64,000 nt of DNA from the NCBI RefSeq assembly GCF_000015565.1, contig NC_008786.1, positions 4,018,501-4,082,500 of the forward strand. The letters are read 5' to 3'. Below are positions 57,317 to 64,000 of this stretch, piece by piece (position 1 is the stretch's first letter; each line of letters starts with the position of its first letter). The notes under the pieces are model-generated. The model did no database searches. It worked only from the letters and a program-made list of their open reading frames with translations, and was not told the DNA's origin. The position numbers were made by a program, and so were the translations under genes. This stretch comes from Verminephrobacter eiseniae EF01-2. Lineage in GTDB: Bacteria; Pseudomonadota; Gammaproteobacteria; Burkholderiales; Burkholderiaceae_C.

Positions 57317-57346
57317 TTCTTGGCAGATCGGTTCTTGGCGGATCGG
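57317..57346. repeat. 15-bp tandem repeat
   Basis: TTCTTGGCAGATCGG is followed directly by TTCTTGGCGGATCGG in the gap between two minus-strand genes. Confidence 0.6.
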
Positions 57347-57434
57347 TCAATGAGCGATGGCCCGAAAGACATTGCACGCGCGACAAGAAATCACCCCCAC
57401 CGCTTTCGCGGCAGGGGATCCTTCGGATTCCTGA

Positions 57435-58415
57435 TCAGTCGGCCATTTCGCAGAGCAACGATTGCGCCGCTTCTTTGAGATTGGCATTGACGCCGAACCA
57501 CTGGCTGTACAGACGGTTCTCGGGATTGCGCGCCCGCGCATGGTGATCGGCATACTCGGTGACCGCATTGAGCAGCCCCCAGGCTGTGCCCTGCACGCCC
57601 GGCAGGTGCGCGCCCTGGGCCGCCCCGTTGAACAGCGCCATGATCTTCTGGAAACCCTTGGTCTGCTCGATGCCCTTGTGTTCGACGCCCTTGCGCTCGT
57701 CCATCGGACTGGCAAGCAGGCACGCCACGATGCCTTGGGCATCAGGCTCGGTCAGTTTCACCCGGGTCAGGCTGCGCATCTTGCCCAAGAATGCGTCGAA
57801 CGCTTTCGCGCCCATCAGGCCCATTTCGCCCTTGACTGCATCGGGGTTGAACGCGGTGTTGTGACGCACCTTGACCTGCTTGCCCGACTCGTTCAAGGCG
57901 ATGGCCTGCGTGTTCCAGCAGACTACGCGCACGCAGGTGAACTTCGCCGTGGTGGCCAGCGATCCATCGCAAGAGGTGATCAGCAGGACGTAGGCCTTGA
58001 GCCGGTCGCTGCCGAGCACGTCGTTTTCGATGTGGGTGCGCGCCAGAGCCCATATGCGACGACCGCCCTTGAGACTGCCGATGGTCTCGATGGCAAAGCC
58101 CTCGCGCTCGACAAGCGAGCGGTAGAACTCGAGCATCTTCTTCGGTTGCACGATCTTGTAGCGCGGCGACACGACCGACAGCGGCAGGTCGTTGTCGCTG
58201 CGGTACAGCACATGGTGCTCCGGGAAGTCGTGCAGATTGGCGTTGGTGTACTGCACCGGGGCGCGCAGGATGCGCCAGTTCATGCGCGCCTGGTCCATCC
58301 ACTCATCGAGGCTTGCGCCCTCGCAAACCTCCTGGCCGAGGCCATGCCAGGGCTTGGCTCCGCAATAGGCCATTTCAGCCTCGCCGAGCATGTTCAAACT
58401 CAGTTCGTGTGCCAT
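57435..58415 (-). CDS. DUF932 plasmid/phage-like protein
   Basis: The 326-residue protein matches the DUF932 (phage/plasmid-like, TIGR03299) pattern: MAYCGAKPWHGLGQEV at the start, PLSVVSPRYKIVQPKKM in the middle, and VCWNTQAIALNESG. GGAG with 8-base spacing fixes the start at 58415. The function is unknown; such genes are frequent on conjugative elements, often near replication or anti-restriction genes. Length is normal. Confidence 0.85.
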   Translation of the reverse strand: MAHELSLNMLGEAEMAYCGAKPWHGLGQEVCEGASLDEWMDQARMNWRILRAPVQYTNANLHDFPEHHVLYRSDNDLPLSVVSPRYKIVQPKKMLEFYRSLVEREGFAIETIGSLKGGRRIWALARTHIENDVLGSDRLKAYVLLITSCDGSLATTAKFTCVRVVCWNTQAIALNESGKQVKVRHNTAFNPDAVKGEMGLMGAKAFDAFLGKMRSLTRVKLTEPDAQGIVACLLASPMDERKGVEHKGIEQTKGFQKIMALFNGAAQGAHLPGVQGTAWGLLNAVTEYADHHARARNPENRLYSQWFGVNANLKEAAQSLLCEMAD

Positions 58416-58754
58416 GTTTACTCTCCAAAATTCCCCCAAAAGGGTGTTGAGAAAGAGCAAGCCCGATAGGCTTTTCCATGGGAAGGGGTTCCATGGAAAA
58501 ATCTACCGACATGGGTTGGCAATGCCAGCACGAGGGAATCACGGTGCCGACAGCGATGCAAACCGGGGCGCCCCGGCCCGAATGGCTTGGCCGGGGATGC
58601 AATCGAATGCGATCGATGCATTGCCGGATGACCGGCGAGGTCATTTTCCCCAGGCGCCGGATTGCGCTGGTTGGGAATATTCCTTGAAAAACTGCGGCTT
58701 TCGACCGGCTAAATTTGGTCGGTGATTCCGGAAATCGGGCGCCACCGAACCCGG
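58416..58754. promoter_or_regulatory. Gene-free region with third copy of the dispersed palindrome
   Basis: No gene is supported. GACCGGCTAAATTTGGTCGG (58703-58722, with T at 58723) is a degenerate copy of the 22-bp palindrome seen at 49546, differing by transitions in the right arm. It is 33 bp after the stop codon of the upstream peptidase gene, in the leader of the DUF932 gene. Confidence 0.5.
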
Positions 58755-59294
58755 CTAACCGCGCCAGAAGCGCAGCCGTCCATCATCCACATGGAGGAAC
58801 CCACGCCCCTGGTACAGGCCCACACCGCCGCCTTGGAGGTACGTGGCGATCCGGGCGAGGAGGTCGGCGGGGACGCCCTGCATGCGCCCATCCCAGGCCC
58901 GGCCCTGGATATGCATGCTGCTGCGCACCGCGCCCTCGATGGATGCGTTCGTTGCCGGGCTGCGATAGCCTGAAGTGGTCAGCAATGGAATCGAATGGCC
59001 GTAGGCCCGCAAGAAGCCCTGGATGCCGCACAGTATGTCCAGCAGCACCACCGACATCTGCACCGCCTGGCCTGCCCGCACGTCGCGCAGCAGCCGGCAA
59101 GCCGCCAGGTACCCATCGGCGACCACCCGGCCGTCCGCAAAATACACGGCTTTGACCTCTTCACGGCCCAAGTGCGTCATGCGTTGCAGCCATATGGATC
59201 GGGGCTGGCGCCAGAAATCCCCTTGCGCCCCAACGGATGAGGCCAAGATTGCCGGCAATGCTGCCGCCTGGCGCAAGAGTTGTCGCCTGTTCAT
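58755..59294 (-). CDS. DUF882/peptidase M15-like protein with Tat-type signal
   Basis: The 179-residue protein begins MNRRQLLRQAAALPAILASS, a Tat-like signal (RR, then a hydrophobic core). The peptidase domain has LLTTSGYRSPATNASI, a His and Asp in SSMHIQGRAWDGR and a HVDDG near the end, matching the zinc ligands of M15/YcbK-type DD- or LD-carboxypeptidases. It should act on peptidoglycan in the periplasm, in line with cell-wall passage of a transfer apparatus. A GTG start at 59315 is also open. The 59316-59559 gap holds nothing clear. Confidence 0.8.
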   Translation of the reverse strand: MNRRQLLRQAAALPAILASSVGAQGDFWRQPRSIWLQRMTHLGREEVKAVYFADGRVVADGYLAACRLLRDVRAGQAVQMSVVLLDILCGIQGFLRAYGHSIPLLTTSGYRSPATNASIEGAVRSSMHIQGRAWDGRMQGVPADLLARIATYLQGGGVGLYQGRGFLHVDDGRLRFWRG

Positions 59295-59559
59295 GGGGGG
59301 ATTTTCAAAAACCACCGATCACGGGGCTGCTTGAATGAAGCAGTATTCATGGCCCGACTCATAAACGGACTTATCCGAAGACTGCCCCGAAGACTGCCGT
59401 TGCGGTAGCTGTCCCACGCGAGAGGAGACGACGCGATGCAAGCTCTTGATGACCTTGGCAGGTGTCAATAGGGGTAACCATGGGCCACCAACTCGCTGAA
59501 TTAGCACGACAAGAATGCTTTGCTGAGGTGGTTTCAGCACTTATCCTCTACCGTCGATG

Positions 59560-62500
59560 TCACTTCTGTGAACTGCTAAGCAACTCTTCCAACTGACCTG
59601 CCTCGGGTACGCCGAGGTGAATCAGCTCTGCCACGATGTTCCCAATATCTGAGTAAGTAGCCGTGTCAGTCCTTGCAGCCGCAGAGTCCTGGATGTAAAT
59701 TCTCTTGGTGATTTCGCACCATCGCTTGCCGATTTCATGGTCAATCCAAAATAACCGGAAGTCAGGGTATGTGTCAAGCCAAGTCTTACCTGTTTGCACG
59801 ATCAGGCCAAGATGCTCAGCACGCGGTGCTACTTCCAAGAGATTCAGCAGTACGAGCGCGATGAAAGGAGACGGGCCGGACTGAGCTAGTCGATCCAATA
59901 TCGGAAGGAACGGAGCGATTCGTTCTACACCCTTCTGACGGAGATAGCACTTCGTGCCTTGTAGAGAGTGATGACTGTTGAAGAATAACGTGGCAATCGC
60001 TGACCCGATGTGTCTTTCAATGCGCAGATCCCTGCTTCCGCTCAGGTATTTCCATTCCCTGCTGGCCAGCATGCGATCCGCAAGTGCCGATCGGATTTCG
60101 ACAGCCACTGATGTCTGCACGTCGCATCCCCAAAAATAGACTTCGTCCACGCTGCGCAAGAAGCAGGCGAGAACATCAAAGAAGTTCTGGTCCGGTAGTG
60201 CAGCAATCGGTTCTATGACCAGGTTCGAGACCTCAGTTGAAGTCAGTCTGACCACGCAACGCGCTGCCAATGCAAAAAACACGTCGTTCCATTCAGCGGG
60301 TGGGTTGTTAGCTTCTTCTTCGTCACACAATTCACCACCATTGGCTTCAATCGTCCACGATATGTAGGTGATGAACACATCGCGCAGCCACGGGCACTTG
60401 GCTGCGTCGCCGAGCGTCTGCACTTGCCGAAGCCACAGCGCCGCCATTTGGTGGTAGACCTGTTGGGCGCGCTTTTTTGGAAAGGTGGGCCACTGTGGTT
60501 CCGGCCCGGTTCCTTCCAGCCATGCCATTTCAGCGTCGATGGCAGCCATTGCTGCGGCCTTGCGCCGCGCTGCATGGGCTGATTTCTCCTCGTCAGAGAG
60601 GCTCCGTTTGCGGACAGGCGCAATGCATGTGCGGAGAGCGCATCGCAGGAGTGAGCAGGGCAATCTCTCATCGACCGCATGGAGGGCATCAACTGCTACA
60701 CCGAAACCATGAGCGGCCGCATGGCGACCCACTGCTGCTACCTCAAGCAAGGCTCGAACACCGTCCGATGTTTTCTGGCGCGCGAGTGCGTAGCACAAGC
60801 CGGCGTAGGCAATTGCAATCGGACTGGAACGAAGGCCACCCCGAATTTGAAGCGCGATATCGTCATTATTGGACTTGAGTGCGTCCTTCAATTGCGCACA
60901 TGCCCATTCACCATACTGTGTCCGCAAGTTCTCATCCCCATCTCGGATGGTGATCATGGCGGCGGCGAGTACCGCTACCCGCCGCATACGCGACAAACTA
61001 TCATCCCCGTCATCTTCCGTTGTTGATGTAACTTCCGGTGTCGGACCACTCGCCCACGCTACCGCAGCGAGCCGTTGCTCCGACGAGAAACGGGAAGGAT
61101 CGTCAATTGCAAGAGTAATCGCACATTGCATTTCGAGGTCCGAACGCTTATCTGCTGCAGCGTTCTTCAGCGCTTGAAGGTGGTTCTGTTCCGAGGCTGG
61201 TGAAATGTACTGGCGGGCACTCACCGTCGAACCATCCTCGTGCTCTGCATCGTCTTCGTGCCAGTTTGCTGGATCAGCAAAGTTCAATGCATGCCGGACC
61301 ATGAACTCAGGGTCACTGAAGTTGGCCTGGGTGCCGACCGGCCCCAATCGGTCAGCCGCATCACGCAGTAGCGACGTTAGCTTGTTCCGTTGCTCTGGTG
61401 CAGTCGATGCGTAGTGCCTGATCAATCCACTGAGCGTGGTGCGCCTCGACACTCGCTTCTTGAGTTCGGCAGCGCTAACTGCGCCCTGTGGTTCGGGCGG
61501 CAGCCCAGAGAGATCCGGTCTCCGATCGTAGGCATGTCGCGTATGGTCAAGGCTCAGGAGTTCCGGGCACCCGAGAAACTCTGTGGCTGATGCTTCGGAC
61601 TTCGGCCAATGCGAAATGATCAGATCCACCGCTACGAGCAGATAGGCCGCGCACGATCCTGGTGGTCCAAGCACATCGTTGAGAACAGTCTCGAACGGTT
61701 CGTCGGCTGCGATACGGCGATGAGCCCAGGCCTCTAGCGCCATCAGTGCTGACGTTATGGTGTTGTAGCTGCCTCTGGACCAGCGATAGGTTTCTGTCCA
61801 AGGGAAGATTCGCACACTATCTGGATACACAAGCGTAATTACGTTGGTTTCGGCATCGCGGCCTTGGCTGTCGTGCGCAATAGCATGCCCAACCAACTGG
61901 TGGATGAGTGCGAGCCCATCCTTTGGAGAATTCACCAGCAGTTCGAAGAACGGCCCTTGTGCTGGAGAGGCTGGCAAAAATTCATGATCGACGAACGTAA
62001 AGGCTTCTACACGCTCGTAGCCAGAGCGCCGATGGCGCGGTCGCGGCTTCTGAATCAACCATTGTTCGGTCAGTCGGGCCAGTTCAGCAGGTGCTGCTTG
62101 TGCCAAGGTTCCGCTCATCGTCAGGATGCTTCGGACAAGATCATCGTTGTGCTCGCTGCGTGCCACCGCCTGAAGATATTCGGCTGCCAAATCCGGTGTT
62201 GTGCGTGCGAACGCGAAGAAACTGCTTCGCAGAGCCGATTGCAAGGATTGCACTTGGTCGTTCCCGAGGTTTTTCCAAAATTTTGGCCCTTCACTTGGTT
62301 CAGGCAATGCACTTCGCGGTTCCATCAACCTGAGCCAGCGATACAACTGTCGTGTCATGGGTGGTGTTATGGTCATCAATCCGTGTGAACCAACCGCGAA
62401 CGAAAAGATTTTGTATAAGTCAACCACCTCTGGAATCGCTTCGCCGGGAACGCCATCGCCGACGTTTAGAAGCCAGAGGATTAGAGCGATCCAAGCAGGG

Positions 62501-64000
62501 CCCCTCGGCAGGATCATGTCAGATGGTATGAGAGGTATGAAAGCGGGATCGACACCCGCAGCGGCAAACGCCTTCGAGGCTGGAACGACATCGACGACCA
62601 TCACCGTGCGAATGAGCTCACAAAGCAGCAATGCGTGGTCGGCAAACAGGACTGGCTGAACCAGCGGGAGTATGGCATCCGCCGCTTCAGAACGGGCAAG
62701 CGCGAGTAGTACAGCACGTCTCCATGACTTGTGGATGCCTTCACCACTCAAGCGGTTGAGAAGATTGCGCCATGCAATGCCATCTGCGGCCCGCTCAATC
62801 GCCATTCTGGCAGCCAGTTCCATGCCGCGAGCAAGCACTGCGGTTGCAGAGCGCTTCAGGTCTAATTCGTCGATCAGGCTGGCATCTTCATGCAGCGTGC
62901 ATGCAATCGCCCACTCGCGCAGCACATCATGGCGGAAAGACACACGGTCTACCGGCAATTTGCGCAATGTTCCGCTGTCAACCAACGCTTCAATTGATTG
63001 GGCAGGCTGCGCACTAACATCAAGAATATCGGAGTCAACAAGTGCCTGTTGTGCCAAGTTGCGTAGCAAACGGGCTCGATCCCGCCATCCGTCCGACTGG
63101 CCGTCGGCTGTGGCCCACCACTGATTGGCCATTTCGACTTCTGTACGTGGCCAAGAATCAGTCGCCTTCTGGCTTGCGAGACGCGCAAGCCGAAACAAGT
63201 TTCTGGTGATTTTCCGTGCGGGATGGTTGTCGCCGAGTAACGGTATCAACGCAGGATCGTTCGTTCTGAGTTGTTCAACTTCTGCATTGCTCAATTCATC
63301 GATTGATATTGGCGATGTCCGCCCCAGAAGCTCAAGAGCTTCGTCCGGCAACCAACTGCGTTCATCGACACCAAAGTCAGTTCTTGCAGTTGAAAGAATC
63401 GACACGCCTGGGACCTTCGCGGCCTCTCGGAGGATGTCCTTGACCGTGAGGCGTTCCTCGTCGCTAAAGGAATCGAGGTTGTCCAGAAACACGACGGCAC
63501 CACCATCACTCGCAAGCTCGACCAAAAGCTCACGCAGTGTTCCGTCGAACCCGATCTGAGCGCGCATGGCAGACCATCCACGGGGAATGCATCGGCCGGG
63601 ACTGAAAACGAGAATCTGGCCCTCTGTCTGTAGAGACTCGGCGACCTGACGTAGAACACCAGACTTGCCCACGCCAGCGTCGCCACGGATCTCGACGTAA
63701 CGCCCACAGCCGCGTGCCTCGTGCACTGCCGCAACACGCTCATGTCGCGCAAGGACGACTTTGCCTACCCGATTGTCAATGTCGGCAAGCGCCGAGCAGG
63801 CGATCTCAGCGAGAGCGGCGCGGGCATTTGCGTGCCGCCGGTCTCCGACAAACCGGAACCCCCTCAATGACTCCAGAAGAGTGGTACGGGTTTTGTCGCC
63901 ACCGTTCGTGGCCACGCTGATGACGAGTTCAACAAGGTTTCCCCAAAGCGCGTCAACTCGGGAGGCATCGTCGGCATGTAGCGTGTGGAGTGCGCGCTCC
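59560..64000 (-). CDS. Very large STAND-like P-loop NTPase, N-terminus beyond the window
   Basis: The frame is open from 59560 to the right edge with no stop, so at least 1479 residues are present and the start is outside. A P-loop, RGDAGVGKSGVLRQ, lies near 63680 and Walker B GGAVVFLDNLDSF follows. The remaining 1200 or so residues are helical and repeat-like, as in AVAST-type (Avs) and related STAND sensors. The N-terminal effector, where the killing domain usually is, cannot be seen. A GTG at 63915 is in frame, but upstream sequence (ERALHTLHADDASRVDAL) is protein-like, so it is probably not the start. Defence is inferred from architecture. Confidence 0.7.
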   Translation of the reverse strand, partial: ERALHTLHADDASRVDALWGNLVELVISVATNGGDKTRTTLLESLRGFRFVGDRRHANARAALAEIACSALADIDNRVGKVVLARHERVAAVHEARGCGRYVEIRGDAGVGKSGVLRQVAESLQTEGQILVFSPGRCIPRGWSAMRAQIGFDGTLRELLVELASDGGAVVFLDNLDSFSDEERLTVKDILREAAKVPGVSILSTARTDFGVDERSWLPDEALELLGRTSPISIDELSNAEVEQLRTNDPALIPLLGDNHPARKITRNLFRLARLASQKATDSWPRTEVEMANQWWATADGQSDGWRDRARLLRNLAQQALVDSDILDVSAQPAQSIEALVDSGTLRKLPVDRVSFRHDVLREWAIACTLHEDASLIDELDLKRSATAVLARGMELAARMAIERAADGIAWRNLLNRLSGEGIHKSWRRAVLLALARSEAADAILPLVQPVLFADHALLLCELIRTVMVVDVVPASKAFAAAGVDPAFIPLIPSDMILPRGPAWIALILWLLNVGDGVPGEAIPEVVDLYKIFSFAVGSHGLMTITPPMTRQLYRWLRLMEPRSALPEPSEGPKFWKNLGNDQVQSLQSALRSSFFAFARTTPDLAAEYLQAVARSEHNDDLVRSILTMSGTLAQAAPAELARLTEQWLIQKPRPRHRRSGYERVEAFTFVDHEFLPASPAQGPFFELLVNSPKDGLALIHQLVGHAIAHDSQGRDAETNVITLVYPDSVRIFPWTETYRWSRGSYNTITSALMALEAWAHRRIAADEPFETVLNDVLGPPGSCAAYLLVAVDLIISHWPKSEASATEFLGCPELLSLDHTRHAYDRRPDLSGLPPEPQGAVSAAELKKRVSRRTTLSGLIRHYASTAPEQRNKLTSLLRDAADRLGPVGTQANFSDPEFMVRHALNFADPANWHEDDAEHEDGSTVSARQYISPASEQNHLQALKNAAADKRSDLEMQCAITLAIDDPSRFSSEQRLAAVAWASGPTPEVTSTTEDDGDDSLSRMRRVAVLAAAMITIRDGDENLRTQYGEWACAQLKDALKSNNDDIALQIRGGLRSSPIAIAYAGLCYALARQKTSDGVRALLEVAAVGRHAAAHGFGVAVDALHAVDERLPCSLLRCALRTCIAPVRKRSLSDEEKSAHAARRKAAAMAAIDAEMAWLEGTGPEPQWPTFPKKRAQQVYHQMAALWLRQVQTLGDAAKCPWLRDVFITYISWTIEANGGELCDEEEANNPPAEWNDVFFALAARCVVRLTSTEVSNLVIEPIAALPDQNFFDVLACFLRSVDEVYFWGCDVQTSVAVEIRSALADRMLASREWKYLSGSRDLRIERHIGSAIATLFFNSHHSLQGTKCYLRQKGVERIAPFLPILDRLAQSGPSPFIALVLLNLLEVAPRAEHLGLIVQTGKTWLDTYPDFRLFWIDHEIGKRWCEITKRIYIQDSAAARTDTATYSDIGNIVAELIHLGVPEAGQLEELLSSSQK

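Overview
The window is high-GC DNA from a betaproteobacterium, most likely of the family Comamonadaceae (Burkholderiales). The basis is base composition, protein flavour and gene neighbourhoods; a Verminephrobacter- or Acidovorax-like host is a guess that was not tested. It divides into a core-chromosome part (1 to about 20.4 kb) and a mobile part that starts at a tRNA-Ser gene and runs off the right edge.

Core part. On the minus strand lie a PaaI-type thioesterase (cut by the left edge) coupled to a transglutaminase-like protein, a Fic-family AMPylase-like protein, and a siderophore-uptake cluster: TonB-dependent receptor, PepSY membrane protein and two small membrane proteins, with a possible Fur box upstream. 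On the plus strand follows a complete histidine-utilisation cluster: a NitT/TauT-type ABC transporter, then hutC, hutH, hutU, hutD, hutI, hutF and hutG. HutF and HutG together imply the five-step route to glutamate plus formate. Then come serS and tRNA-Ser(CGA).

Mobile part. A P4-type tyrosine integrase begins about 160 bp past the tRNA, the usual layout of an integrative element that uses the tRNA 3' end as attachment site. Opposite it is a tightly overlapped, phage-like minus-strand operon: AlpA-type excisionase, ASCH-like protein, C5 cytosine methyltransferase, DUF5131 protein, a small protein, an ExoX-like nuclease whose DxE motif is lost, and two short proteins. After an IS4-type insertion come a 1282-residue SIR2 protein (defence candidate), ParB, small accessory genes, a candidate structured RNA, and a ParM-type partition cassette preceded by phased GTCC/GGAC palindromes. 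Further right are a DinG-like helicase, a HigBA-like toxin-antitoxin pair, a 1.8-kb tandem duplication carrying two CAP-domain lipoprotein genes, a UvrD-like helicase, an AT-rich island with palindromes, an IS5-like insertion, a P-loop kinase, a recombination-directionality-factor-like protein, a RecG-like helicase, a secreted nuclease, a DUF932 protein and an M15/DUF882 peptidase. Last is a very large STAND-like NTPase whose N-terminus lies outside the window.

Together the mobile genes look like the maintenance (ParB, ParM), excision/integration (Int, AlpA, RDF-like), DNA-processing (three helicases, nucleases, methyltransferase) and cargo (SIR2, NTPase, toxin-antitoxin) modules of a large integrative conjugative or plasmid-derived element. 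No relaxase, coupling protein or type IV secretion gene is visible, so conjugation is inferred only from the general character of the module. The right attachment site is not in the window. Start codons were chosen from overlaps, ribosome-binding sites and family length; homology statements rest on recognised motifs, since no searches could be run.
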